From an uncultured Clostridia bacterium (GTDB lineage: Bacteria; Bacillota; Clostridia; TANB77; CAG-508): 41,188 nt of DNA. Shown piece after piece: positions 9,587-18,695 of this stretch (position 1 is its first letter; each line of letters starts with the position of its first letter). A model generated the notes under the pieces. The model made no database searches. It was not told the DNA's origin and saw nothing but the letters and a program-made list of their open reading frames with translations. The stretch spans positions 1 to 41,188 of the forward strand of contig CALXQH010000023.1 in the NCBI GenBank assembly GCA_944390525.1, written 5' to 3'. A program made the translations under genes and the position numbers.

Positions 9587-10831
9587 TTATAATATATAGC
9601 TAATTGCTTTTAATACTCCTAGTTTTCCATATTGATAAGTAAGCCCACCTTGCATAAAAGCAATATACGGTTCACATATAGGAGCATCACAAGAAAGTTC
9701 TATAGAAGAACCTTGCGTAAAAGCTCCTGCCGCCATTATAACCTTATTTTTATAGCCTGGCATATTCCAAGGTTCTGGTACAGAGCTACTGTCAATAGCA
9801 GACCCAGATTGAATTCCTTGGCAGAACTTTATTAATTTTTCTTTATTTTTGAATGTAATAGTTTGTACTATATCAGTTCTTTTTTCATTATATTTCGGAC
9901 TTGCACTATATCCTAAACTTTCTATTAATTTACTTGCGAATATAGCTGTTTTTAAACTACTAGCTACAACTTGTGGAGCAAAATATAATCCTTGTAAAAT
10001 TTGTTTATTAATTCCTAAAGTTGGACCAACCTCTTTACCCAGTCCTGGAGCAGTTAGCCTTTCTGCAGCTAATTTTACTAATTCTTCTTTACCAGCAATA
10101 TAAGCTCCATTTGGAGCAATTCCACCTCCTAAATTTTTTATTAATGAGCCTACTATTACATCTGCTCCTAAATCTGTTGGTTCTATTTTTTCTACCATTT
10201 CTCCATAGCAATTGTCTATCATTATTATTGCATTTTTATTTACTTTTTTTATTATTTCTATTACCTTTTTTATTTTATCTAAAGTAATGCTTTTTCTTAA
10301 GCTATACCCTCTAGATCTTTGTATTTCTATTAATTTTATATCATTTTTGGCTACTCTTTTTTCTATTTGATCATAATTGAAATCATCTTGTATCATATCT
10401 ATTTGCTCATATTTTACTCCATATGATTTTAAAGAACTTTTATTTTCTACAATTCCAATAACCTCATCAAGTGTGTCATATGGTTTTCCACTAATGCTTA
10501 AAAGAATATCATTTGGTCGTAAAAAAGCAAATAATGCAACTGTTAAGGCATGTGTCCCTGAAATAAACTGTCCTCTTACTAAACTATCTTCTGTATTTAA
10601 AACTTTTGCAAATACTTTTTCAATAGTGTCTCTTCCTATATCTGAATATCCATATCCTGTTGTACTATTAAAATGATGCTCTGAAATGTTAAATTGTTGA
10701 AATGCTTTTAATACTTTCAAACTGTTATACTCGCATATTTCGTCTACTTTTTTAAATTCTTCTTGTATTTCTTGTTCTGTTTTATTTGCTAAGTCTAATA
10801 ATTCTTCACTTATTCCAAATTGATGATACAT
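9587..10831 (-). CDS. Aluminium-resistance / methionine gamma-lyase-like PLP enzyme (YnbB family)
   Basis: A 414-aa fold-type I PLP enzyme of the family usually labelled 'aluminium resistance protein' or 'methionine gamma-lyase family protein' (B. subtilis YnbB). Visible features are STTGYGYSDIGRDTIEKVFA near the N-terminus, FISGTHALTVALFA (cofactor phosphate loop), MIDNCYGEMVE (cofactor Asp) and the Schiff-base lysine in VGSLIKNLGGGIAPNGAY. The reaction in vivo is not established. The ATG at 10831 has AGGAGA 6 bases upstream. An in-frame extension up to 10891 overlaps the next gene and lacks a binding site. It is the first gene of the run to 7663. Confidence 0.9.
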   Translation of the reverse strand: MYHQFGISEELLDLANKTEQEIQEEFKKVDEICEYNSLKVLKAFQQFNISEHHFNSTTGYGYSDIGRDTIEKVFAKVLNTEDSLVRGQFISGTHALTVALFAFLRPNDILLSISGKPYDTLDEVIGIVENKSSLKSYGVKYEQIDMIQDDFNYDQIEKRVAKNDIKLIEIQRSRGYSLRKSITLDKIKKVIEIIKKVNKNAIIMIDNCYGEMVEKIEPTDLGADVIVGSLIKNLGGGIAPNGAYIAGKEELVKLAAERLTAPGLGKEVGPTLGINKQILQGLYFAPQVVASSLKTAIFASKLIESLGYSASPKYNEKRTDIVQTITFKNKEKLIKFCQGIQSGSAIDSSSVPEPWNMPGYKNKVIMAAGAFTQGSSIELSCDAPICEPYIAFMQGGLTYQYGKLGVLKAISYIL

Positions 10832-10847
10832 TTTTTCTCTCCTTTTA

Positions 10848-12605
10848 TTATATAATATCACTACTATATCTGTTTTCACCATACCATGCATTAATTTTAT
10901 AATATTTGCCTATAAAACTTGGTTGTATCCAATCTATATTATAAATTGATTGTTGTATTATAGTTCCTTCTTGATTAATAACTCCCCACTTACCGTCTTT
11001 TTTTATTCCCGCATATCCATATTCATTAAAATCTGTTACCATATCAAATTCATTTTGTACTATTATATTTCCGTTTTTATCAACAAATCCCCATTTGTTA
11101 TTTATTTTTTTAGAAAATAATTGATTATTTTTATATACTTCTTGTGATGTTAACTTGTCTCCATTTTTATTAAAATAAATAAAATCAGTATCTGATGATA
11201 ATAGAATATAATTTTCATCTGAATTTTCAAAAGGTTTAAATTCTTTAATATTAGCATTATTCATACTTATAAGTTTTTCCATATTTAAATTATATAACTC
11301 AATAGTCTTTGTATTAGATGTTCCTAATTGTAATATATTTGTGTCACTTATGCGAAATATACTGTCATATTTAATTTCTACTATAGATTTTCCATTTATA
11401 TCAATTATTCCATTTTTTAAATTTTTTGCTACTATAAAGTAATCTCCTGGTAAATATTCTATATAATCATAATCATTGTCAATTATAATATTTGAATTAT
11501 TATCAATAACTTTGTAAATATTATTTTCGTCTATTGTTATAAAATAATTAGGATTTTCTGTTTGAATTTTACTAATTACATTGGTTTCTATTTTATTTCC
11601 ATTTAAATCAAATATTAAAGAATTGTTTCCTTTTTTAGCTATTAAATACATACCTCCAATAAAAATTCCGTCATATTCGGGATATAAAATAGTTTGTCCT
11701 TCTTTATTAACTACTCCTTCTTTTTCATTTCTTTTAACTATAAATATATCACTTAGTACATTATATTGTATATCTTCATATTCATAATTTAAAAGTAATT
11801 TATTATTTTTAATTAAACCAGCTTGCCCATTTTTAAAAGCTATAAAATATAATTGCTTATTATCCTTTATTTCTATTACTCTTTCTAATTCTGTGTATTG
11901 TAAGTCTAAAATAATATTACCTCTATAATTAATATAACCATATCTGTAACCATCTTCTGTTCTTTGGCTTACAATAAATCCAGTTTGTTTATTATCTTTT
12001 TCTTCACTATAATAATTGTCTGATGTAATAGTTTCATATTTTGTTTCTATTATTGTTTTTCCATTTAAATTTATTACTCCAACTAAGTTATTTTGTTTTA
12101 CCAAAAAACAGCCTTCTTTATAATTTATACTATTAATAGATTCATATATAGCATCAGTTATCTTTTTTCCATTTATATTTAACAAACCATATTTACCTTC
12201 TTTTTTATATTCTAAAGTAGATTTTTCATATGGTGTACTGTCTATATTTGTATCTATTGGAATAGCTTGTACATTTTCATAATCTTTAAATAATATTTCT
12301 TTTTTTTCGTTATATACTATAGAGTCATATTCTTCTTTTTCTTGATTGTATCCAGTAATACATATAAAGACTGGCTTAGATGGGTTAGGAATTTGAACTG
12401 TTGTATAATTTGGTTCTATAACTACATTTCCATTTTTGTCAATTACACCATATTTATTATTTTCAATTAATATAAAATAATTATATTCCTTAATTTCTTC
12501 TATAGAATAATTAATTTGAAGTTCATTAATAATTAATATTATAGTAATAATTGTTATTAGTAATATTATTGCAGATATAATAATCCATTTTATTTTTCCT
12601 TTCAT
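10848..12605 (-). CDS. WG-repeat protein with N-terminal membrane anchor
   Basis: A 585-aa protein. One hydrophobic helix at about residues 5-28 anchors it. The rest is a chain of WG (KWG-type) repeats, each about 40-50 residues with the pattern 'aromatic-G-x-I-(D/N)-x-x-G-x-x-(I/V)-x-x-x-Y': for example NKYGVIDKNGNVVIEPNY, GLLNINGKKITDAIYE, KNGIIDINGKSIVEIKY and NKWGFVDKNGNIIVQNEF. Such repeats are predicted to form extracellular beta structures; their ligand is unknown. The start ATG at 12605 has AGGTGG 5 bases before it. The C-terminus lies 16 bases from the PLP enzyme and the upstream gene ends 27 bases away. Compare the second WG protein at 38949-40706. Confidence 0.85.
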   Translation of the reverse strand: MKGKIKWIIISAIILLITIITIILIINELQINYSIEEIKEYNYFILIENNKYGVIDKNGNVVIEPNYTTVQIPNPSKPVFICITGYNQEKEEYDSIVYNEKKEILFKDYENVQAIPIDTNIDSTPYEKSTLEYKKEGKYGLLNINGKKITDAIYESINSINYKEGCFLVKQNNLVGVINLNGKTIIETKYETITSDNYYSEEKDNKQTGFIVSQRTEDGYRYGYINYRGNIILDLQYTELERVIEIKDNKQLYFIAFKNGQAGLIKNNKLLLNYEYEDIQYNVLSDIFIVKRNEKEGVVNKEGQTILYPEYDGIFIGGMYLIAKKGNNSLIFDLNGNKIETNVISKIQTENPNYFITIDENNIYKVIDNNSNIIIDNDYDYIEYLPGDYFIVAKNLKNGIIDINGKSIVEIKYDSIFRISDTNILQLGTSNTKTIELYNLNMEKLISMNNANIKEFKPFENSDENYILLSSDTDFIYFNKNGDKLTSQEVYKNNQLFSKKINNKWGFVDKNGNIIVQNEFDMVTDFNEYGYAGIKKDGKWGVINQEGTIIQQSIYNIDWIQPSFIGKYYKINAWYGENRYSSDII

Positions 12606-12632
12606 TTTACCCACCTACAGCCTTTCTTATTT

Positions 12633-13952
12633 TTAATTTTCTTCTTGTTTATTTAATGTTTCTTGTTTATTTTTGCATACTTTTACCCATTTAATTCTTT
12701 TATCTTCATATTCTTCTATTTTATAAGTTAAATACTCATCTTCTATTAATAAGTTTTCGTTTTCGTTAGGGAGTCTTCCTAGTTTTTCTATTAAATATCC
12801 TGATAGTGTTTCATAATCTCCTTCTGGAAGTTCTACATCTAATATTCTTTTTAATTCATATAGGCTTACACTTCCTTCTATTAAATAAGTATTGTCATCT
12901 AATTTTTTATACTCAATTTCTACATCATCATATTCATCAAATATGTTTCCTACAAGTTCTTCTAGAATATCCTCCATTGTAAGTATTCCTGCTGTTCCAC
13001 CATATTCATCTACAACTATAGCCATTTGTTTTTTATTTACCTGTAACTCTTTAAAAATTTCATTAATAGGTTTGGTTTCTGGAACAAAATAAGCCTCTCT
13101 TAATATATCTTTAATTTTTATTTCTTTTCTCATACTTACTAATTTTAGCAAATCTTTTAAAAATAAAATTCCTTTTATATTGTCTATAGATTCTTCATAA
13201 ACTGGTATTCTACTATATTTATATTCATCAATCTCATCTAAAATATCATATAAATTTTGGTTTATTTCTATAGCATACATATCTACTCTATGTGTCATAA
13301 TTTCTGAAGCTACAATATCGTTAAATTCAAATACATTGTTTATCAACTGTTTCTCTGTTTCTTCTATTGAGCCTTTTTCTTCTCCTTGATCCACCATCAT
13401 TTTTATCTCTTCTTCAGTAACAATTTCTTCTTCTTGTTCTCCTACTTGAAATATTTTAGATACCATATTTGTTGACCAAGTAAGTAGTTTTACAAATGGT
13501 GCAGTTATAATAGAAATAGTTTTAATAACCCCTATTGTAGCATAAGATATTTTTTCATAATACTTCATAGCTAGTCTTTTTGGTACTAATTCACCCAATA
13601 CTAGCGTAAAGAATGAAAGTATTAATGTAATAATAACAATAGATAGACTTCTCCATATTCCAATACTTAAGAATGGCATTAAATTATTTAAAATTGGTGC
13701 TAATTTATCGGCAAACGCATCTGAAGCAAATGCACTAGATAAAAATCCTGCTAATGTAATTCCAATTTGTATGGTAGCTAAAAATTTGCTTGGATTCTTT
13801 AGCATTTTTTGAATTTGTTTTGCCTTTTTATTTCCGTCTTTTGCTTGCTTTTCTATTTTTGCATCATTTAAAGATATAAATGCTATTTCTGTAGCAGCAA
13901 AGTATGCATTTAGCATTATTAATATTGCTAAAAAAATAAGTTGTGAAATCAT
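12633..13952 (-). CDS. CNNM/HlyC-CorC family membrane protein (putative divalent cation transporter)
   Basis: A 439-aa protein with the TlyC/YhdP architecture. The N-terminal DUF21 (CNNM transmembrane) domain spans about residues 1-190, with four hydrophobic segments and the conserved ILSFFTLVLGELVPKRLA motif. A CBS pair follows (about 205-330, IMTHRVDMYAI ... VVDEYGGTAGILTMEDILEELVGNI), then a C-terminal CorC/HlyC domain ending in EDKRIKWVKV. Some relatives are involved in Mg2+ export or resistance; 'hemolysin' is a historical label. The ATG at 13952 follows AAAGGAAA. With the MgtA-type ATPase at the left of the window it would make a second Mg2+-related protein; direct linkage is not implied. 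Confidence 0.92.
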   Translation of the reverse strand: MISQLIFLAILIMLNAYFAATEIAFISLNDAKIEKQAKDGNKKAKQIQKMLKNPSKFLATIQIGITLAGFLSSAFASDAFADKLAPILNNLMPFLSIGIWRSLSIVIITLILSFFTLVLGELVPKRLAMKYYEKISYATIGVIKTISIITAPFVKLLTWSTNMVSKIFQVGEQEEEIVTEEEIKMMVDQGEEKGSIEETEKQLINNVFEFNDIVASEIMTHRVDMYAIEINQNLYDILDEIDEYKYSRIPVYEESIDNIKGILFLKDLLKLVSMRKEIKIKDILREAYFVPETKPINEIFKELQVNKKQMAIVVDEYGGTAGILTMEDILEELVGNIFDEYDDVEIEYKKLDDNTYLIEGSVSLYELKRILDVELPEGDYETLSGYLIEKLGRLPNENENLLIEDEYLTYKIEEYEDKRIKWVKVCKNKQETLNKQEEN

Positions 13953-14090
13953 AAAATTTTCCTTTCGTCTTATATATAATTATATTGTTTTTTCTGCATT
14001 TTATTATATATTTTAACCTAACTTATGTCAATAAATGCATTAATAATTTATAATTCTTTTATATATAAAATTTTAAGAAAAATTAATAAT

Positions 14091-15368
14091 TTAAAATCCT
14101 GTTTTAGGAAGTTTCTTTTCTCCTACTGAAATTTGACTTTCTTGTGGTGGTTCTTCATCTGGCTTTTCTTCTTGCTCTTGATAATTGTCTACTTTTATAA
14201 TAACTTTTTCATTTAATTTAATTTCTACTGGTATTAAAGTTTCATATCCGTAGTATCCTTCTGGTGCTGCTACTTCTTCTAAATAATATTTACCTGGAAT
14301 TAAATAATCAACTTCTATAATTCCTAATTCATTTGAAGTTAATTCGGAATAAAGTATTTGTTTATTTTCATCTAACAAATTAAAAATTCCATTTATAAGT
14401 GGAGTTTTAGTATCTCCATCTTGTTTTTGTATTTCTATTTTAGTTTTATTTTCTTGATAACTTTGTTTTAAAGTTGTATTTGTAAATTCATATTCTCCTA
14501 CGGATACTGCAAAATTCTGCCATTCTTGATTAGGACTTTCTCCATAAAATATAGGTAATGTTTTTAATGAAGATTCTGCTGTTATTAAAAAATCTCCTGC
14601 TTTTTCTAAATCTGAAATTTGTAGTAAAATTTTAAATTTTTCATTACTATCAAATTGCTTTTTTTCGTTATTATTAATATCTGTTACTTTAAAATCTTTG
14701 TCTTCTATATTACTTAAAGAGATAGTATAATTTTCATTTATAGCAGATGATTTTACGCTATAAGTTTTGCTTACATAATTTTTATTTTTTTCATCTACCT
14801 GCCAAGTTTTAGTTTCGTCAATAATTTCTATTGCTGCTCTAGTTTTAGTGTCTTGTGATTTTCTTGCATTTGTTATAATTTGTTTTATAGCATTAACTAC
14901 TCTTCTATTTGAGTCTAAATCATCATGAATTGTAAATTTGTTTAAGTCATAATTATACATTGTATCATATACTGCCATTTTTGTAGCAGCATAAGCTTCT
15001 TGCATAGTTTCACAACCTAGTTCTTTTGGTGTTTTAAATGGATATCCATTAGTAATTGCTCTCCAAACCTTTTGATTTGCAAGCATTTGATTTAAACTTA
15101 CACTATATTCAAAATCTGTAGTAACTCCTTGTCTTCCTTTATTTAAACAGTATACTGGAAATTCTTTTCCATCTTTTTGGTAAACTATTACTTCTACTCC
15201 AATTCCAATATTGTTATAATTAAATAGTACAACTTCTCCTTTAGAATATAAATCTGCTTTTTCTATAGGTGCTACACTTGCTTTAACTTTACTTGTACTA
15301 GCTATATATATATTAAAGAATAGTATGTTTATCATTAGTATTGTTGTTATTTTATTAAATAATTTCAT
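14091..15368 (-). CDS. Secreted thioester-domain-like surface protein ending in LPKTGF (no membrane anchor)
   Basis: A 425-aa exported protein. Residues 1-30 are a signal peptide (KLFNKITTILMINILFF, cleavage near VKA-SVA). Residues 35 to about 170 resemble a thioester adhesion domain: YCLNKG supplies the Cys, but the segment that normally holds the Gln reads ATKMAVYD, with Lys in that place. A Cna-B/SpaA-like domain follows (about 315-395, KIEIQKQDGDTKTPLINGIFNL ... YLEEVAAPEGYYGYE), then a Glu/Pro-rich linker. The last residues are KLPKTGF and a stop, so the sortase motif is there without the usual hydrophobic helix and basic tail. It lies 15 bases downstream of a sortase gene with AAAGGAG before the ATG, so it is likely its substrate. 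A cell-surface role is inference. Confidence 0.8.
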   Translation of the reverse strand: MKLFNKITTILMINILFFNIYIASTSKVKASVAPIEKADLYSKGEVVLFNYNNIGIGVEVIVYQKDGKEFPVYCLNKGRQGVTTDFEYSVSLNQMLANQKVWRAITNGYPFKTPKELGCETMQEAYAATKMAVYDTMYNYDLNKFTIHDDLDSNRRVVNAIKQIITNARKSQDTKTRAAIEIIDETKTWQVDEKNKNYVSKTYSVKSSAINENYTISLSNIEDKDFKVTDINNNEKKQFDSNEKFKILLQISDLEKAGDFLITAESSLKTLPIFYGESPNQEWQNFAVSVGEYEFTNTTLKQSYQENKTKIEIQKQDGDTKTPLINGIFNLLDENKQILYSELTSNELGIIEVDYLIPGKYYLEEVAAPEGYYGYETLIPVEIKLNEKVIIKVDNYQEQEEKPDEEPPQESQISVGEKKLPKTGF

Positions 15369-15383
15369 CTTTGCTTTTCTCCT

Positions 15384-16109
15384 TTACATTTTATAATTAT
15401 TTACTTCTATTGCTTGAATACATCTTCTATAGTTTTTTCTATTTTCTTCACATGTAATTAAAGTAATTCTATTGTCTTTAGTTTGTTTTAAATAACTCCA
15501 GTCTGTGTCTAAAATTACTTTATTCATTTGTACTTTATACACTTTCTTGTTATTATTTGTATAATAAATAATCTCATCTCCTATTTTTAAATTTTTTATT
15601 TTCTCAAAAAAGTTGCAATTATATCCTCTATTATGTGCTGCTAATCCTACATTTCCTTTCCATTTACTTGTTTGTTCAAAATGTCCAACTGCTTTCAATA
15701 AAACTTCTGAAGTTGTTCCTTCCATAATATGTACATCTAAATTTATTTTTGGAATTTGAATTCTCCATTTATTTGTTTTATTTTCATTTATAACTTCTCT
15801 TTGTTTTGTATTGTTGGTTGTGTTTTCTATTGAATTTTCTTTGTTGTTTGCTTTATCGGAATTTTCTTTTTCAGAATTAACTTGTTTTTTACTAATTTGT
15901 TCTATACTTAAAATATTGTCTAAAGTTTTTGTTGAAATCATAGTATTAATTTTTGAAATAGGTATTGTTTTGTTATAAACTTGCTTATATTGAAATTTGT
16001 TTGAATTAAAATTTTTAATAGGAAATATCAATAAATTACATATTATAATGATAAGAAGCGCTATTAATAAAGCTAATAAGTTTAGCTCTCTTTTGGTATA
16101 ACTAACCAC
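15384..16109 (-). CDS. Sortase (class B/D-like)
   Basis: A 241-aa cysteine transpeptidase that joins sorted surface proteins to the cell wall or to each other. An N-terminal membrane helix (about residues 9-31) is followed by an Asn/Lys/Glu-rich linker to about residue 110, then the sortase beta-barrel. Catalytic residues are visible as His in GLAAHNRGYN, Cys in TLITCEEN and Arg in NYRRCIQA. It starts with GTG at 16109 after AGGTAGGTG. The neighbouring LPKTGF protein 15 bases downstream forms a sortase-substrate pair. The exact class is uncertain from sequence reading alone: the TLITCE motif fits B/D types better than A. Confidence 0.9.
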   Translation of the reverse strand: MVSYTKRELNLLALLIALLIIIICNLLIFPIKNFNSNKFQYKQVYNKTIPISKINTMISTKTLDNILSIEQISKKQVNSEKENSDKANNKENSIENTTNNTKQREVINENKTNKWRIQIPKINLDVHIMEGTTSEVLLKAVGHFEQTSKWKGNVGLAAHNRGYNCNFFEKIKNLKIGDEIIYYTNNNKKVYKVQMNKVILDTDWSYLKQTKDNRITLITCEENRKNYRRCIQAIEVNNYKM

Positions 16110-16310
16110 ATATATTACACCTACCTTTTTAGTTTTTGAAAATTTTTTAAGAAAAAAATTTTTTGAATAAATTTGTTTTGAAAAAATTGCAATTTTTTAT
16201 ATGTTATTATTTTACAATATTTTCCATCTTTTGTAAAGAATTTTTCATCGACAAAATGTGACGTATTTTTGAATGTTTTATTCTATACTAATTTGATAAA
16301 AAAGAAATAA

Positions 16311-16348
16311 ATGCAAGAAAAATCTATAATTTAAATTTTTTCTTGCAT
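16311..16348 (-). terminator. Terminator after the histidine kinase gene
   Basis: Hairpin with arms ATGCAAGAAAAA (from 16311) and TTTTTTCTTGCAT (to 16348). On the minus side it is followed by a T-rich run (TTTATTTCTTTTTT). It separates the two-component operon from the sortase operon. The rest of the gap 16110-16399 is AT-rich with no gene seen. Confidence 0.75.
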
Positions 16349-16399
16349 CTATTCAATTTTTGTACTATATGGAATTTACTTTTTATTAGCTAATTTTTA

Positions 16400-17899
16400 T
16401 TAATTTAATTGTTTGTCTATGTCAAAATAAAATTCAACTCCATTTTCTTTGTTTTCTACACCATATTTATTTTTATAGTTGTTTTGTATCGCTTTTACTA
16501 TAGAAAGACCTATTCCACTTCCGCTATTTTCACGATTACGAGAATTATCTACTTTATAAAATCTTCCCCAAATTCTGTCTAGTTCTTCTTCTGGTATATT
16601 ATCTCCCGTATTAAATATTGTTGCTCTAATTTTATTTTCAATTTCTTCTATTCTAATTTTTATTTGCTTTTTACCGTTTATTTCTTTAGCATTTTTTATA
16701 GCATTTGTAAAATAATTTGTTATTATTTGCTCTATGTAAAAATCATCTGCATACACGTAAATAGAACTTTCATAATCAAATAATACTTCAATTTTATTTT
16801 CTTCTAACATTACATTGCATTTTCTAATTACTTCTTTTATAAGTTCGCATAAATCAAATTGTTTATTATTAAATTCCAATTTACCATATTCTATTTTTGT
16901 TAATTGTAGTAATTGTTTTACTAAAAGATCCATTTTATTTGTTTCATCCAATATTACTTCTGCATAAAATTTTCTAGATTCGTCATCAGTATTTACATTT
17001 TCTATTAGTCCTTCTGCATAGCCTTGTATTAAAGCTATTGGTGTTTTTAATTCATGTGACACATCTGAAATAAACTGTTTTCTCATTTCATCTATTTTAG
17101 ATTTTTCTTCTATGTCTTTTTCAAGCTCAGAGTTTGTTTTTCTTAGTTCTTTAATTGTACTTTCTAGTTTGTCTGACATAGTATTAATGCTTTTCCCTAA
17201 TTCATTAATTTCATCTTCTGAGTCACTAATACGATATTTTTGCTCAAAGTTTAAATTTGCCATTTTTTTAGTAATGTCATTTAATTGCAAGATTGGTTCT
17301 GTAAATTTACGAGATATAAACGATGCAACAAATGCTGATATAATAAGTGTTAATATTCCTATTGTTATTAATGTATTGTTTGAAATTCTTACACTTTCTT
17401 CAATAGGAGCTATTGGTATTCTTATGTATAAGTTATATTCGTTTTCTAATTTTCCAGATAGTAATATGTAATTTAAACTATTATTAGTGTCTTCTATTTT
17501 TCTTATTGTTAAATTTTCATCACTATATAGTAAATTCTGTTCTTCTTCAGTTTGAGTTTTATTTTTTTCTTTTATTAGTTCTATACTTCCTAAAAAATCT
17601 TTATTTGTAGAAAATAAAATTAAATCTGTATCTGATTGTATTAGGATATCAAAATTATTTCTAAATGCTATTTTTTTTAGCTCATTTTCTAAATTTGTTT
17701 GTAAATCTGGGTTTATATAATAATTATTTATTTTATTATATATTTCTTTAATTGTATTTGTCTTGCTAAAAATATAAAAGTTTTCCAAAACCAAACTGTT
17801 TATAGTAACTAGACATATTACTAAAAGCATTATAACAATGCAAAGAATTAGAAAAAGCCTAAATCTTACTGATTTTAATTTTTCCCTTAACTTTATCAT
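16400..17899 (-). CDS. Sensor histidine kinase (HAMP, HisKA, HATPase)
   Basis: A 499-aa membrane sensor kinase. Two membrane helices (about residues 12-36 and 172-196) bracket an extracellular sensor of about 135 residues. A HAMP domain (about 195-250) and a short coiled coil follow. The dimerisation helix carries the phospho-accepting His in FISDVSHELKTPIALIQGY, and the ATPase domain has an N box (TNAIKNAKE) and GSGIGLSIVKAIQ. The ATG at 17899 has GAGG upstream. It is co-transcribed with the OmpR-type regulator 14 bases upstream. The stimulus is unknown; the architecture resembles the VanS/PhoR-like group. Confidence 0.93.
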   Translation of the reverse strand: MIKLREKLKSVRFRLFLILCIVIMLLVICLVTINSLVLENFYIFSKTNTIKEIYNKINNYYINPDLQTNLENELKKIAFRNNFDILIQSDTDLILFSTNKDFLGSIELIKEKNKTQTEEEQNLLYSDENLTIRKIEDTNNSLNYILLSGKLENEYNLYIRIPIAPIEESVRISNNTLITIGILTLIISAFVASFISRKFTEPILQLNDITKKMANLNFEQKYRISDSEDEINELGKSINTMSDKLESTIKELRKTNSELEKDIEEKSKIDEMRKQFISDVSHELKTPIALIQGYAEGLIENVNTDDESRKFYAEVILDETNKMDLLVKQLLQLTKIEYGKLEFNNKQFDLCELIKEVIRKCNVMLEENKIEVLFDYESSIYVYADDFYIEQIITNYFTNAIKNAKEINGKKQIKIRIEEIENKIRATIFNTGDNIPEEELDRIWGRFYKVDNSRNRENSGSGIGLSIVKAIQNNYKNKYGVENKENGVEFYFDIDKQLN

Positions 17900-17913
17900 T
17901 TTTTACCTCACTC

Positions 17914-18591
17914 TTATTTTACTTCAAATTTATACCCTACGCCTCTCATAGTTTCTATATATTTACCTTTTTTACCTAATTTGTGTCTTATTTTTTTTAT
18001 ATGACTATCTATTGTTCTTGAGTCTCCATAATAATCGTAATTCCATACATTGTTTAAAATTTTATCTCTAGATAGGGCAATACTTTGATTGTCCATCAAA
18101 TATTTTAATAATTCATATTCACGTAAACTCATTTCTATTTGTTTTCCATCTACTTTAACTGTTCTTCCTTCTGGATCTATTGTAATACCGCCATATTCTT
18201 TTACCTGAGTTTTATCTCCTATAGTTCTTTTTAATAAAGCTTCCACTCTTGCTACTAGAATTTTGGGGCTAAATGGTTTTGCTATATATTCATCTACTCC
18301 TAATTCAAATCCAAACAATTCATCCTGTTCTTCTCCTCTTGCAGTTAGCATTATAACTGGAAGATTTGAATTTTGTCTTATTTGTCGTAAAACTGACCAT
18401 CCGTCTAGCTTTGGCATCATTACATCTAATAAAATTAAATTAATATGGTTTTTATTTTCTTCATATACTTGAAGGGCTTCTTCACCGTTTGTTGCTTCTA
18501 ATATATGGTATCCTTTTTGAGCTAAAAAATCTTTTATTAATTTTCTCATTCTTGATTCATCATCTACTACTAAAACATTAATATTATTCAT
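17914..18591 (-). CDS. OmpR/PhoB-family response regulator
   Basis: A 225-aa response regulator. Its receiver domain (1-120) has the acidic pair in VLVVDDESRMRK, the phosphorylated Asp in NLILLDVMMPKLDGW and the Lys in EYIAKPFSP. The winged-helix DNA-binding domain (about 130-225) shows LREYELLKYLMDN, the DYYGDSRTIDSHIKKIRHK recognition helix and the closing TMRGVGYKFEVK. The ATG at 18591 has GGAGG with an 8-base spacer; a TTG 15 bases upstream overlaps that site and is rejected. It is the first gene of the operon with the kinase and has its own sigma-A-like promoter. Targets are unknown. Confidence 0.95.
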   Translation of the reverse strand: MNNINVLVVDDESRMRKLIKDFLAQKGYHILEATNGEEALQVYEENKNHINLILLDVMMPKLDGWSVLRQIRQNSNLPVIMLTARGEEQDELFGFELGVDEYIAKPFSPKILVARVEALLKRTIGDKTQVKEYGGITIDPEGRTVKVDGKQIEMSLREYELLKYLMDNQSIALSRDKILNNVWNYDYYGDSRTIDSHIKKIRHKLGKKGKYIETMRGVGYKFEVK

Positions 18592-18620
18592 TACTTTTTC
18601 CTCCAAAAACTTTCATAATT

Positions 18621-18650
18621 ATTATACATTATACAAATGTTTTATGTCTA
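18621..18650 (-). promoter_or_regulatory. Sigma-A-like promoter of the two-component operon
   Basis: Minus strand: -35 TAGACA (18645-18650, 5 of 6 to consensus), 18-base spacer, -10 TATAAT (18621-18626), about 30 bases ahead of the regulator ATG. Confidence 0.65.
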
Positions 18651-18695
18651 TATTGTGAACAAAAGAAAAAAATAATAAGATAATAATTTTATATT

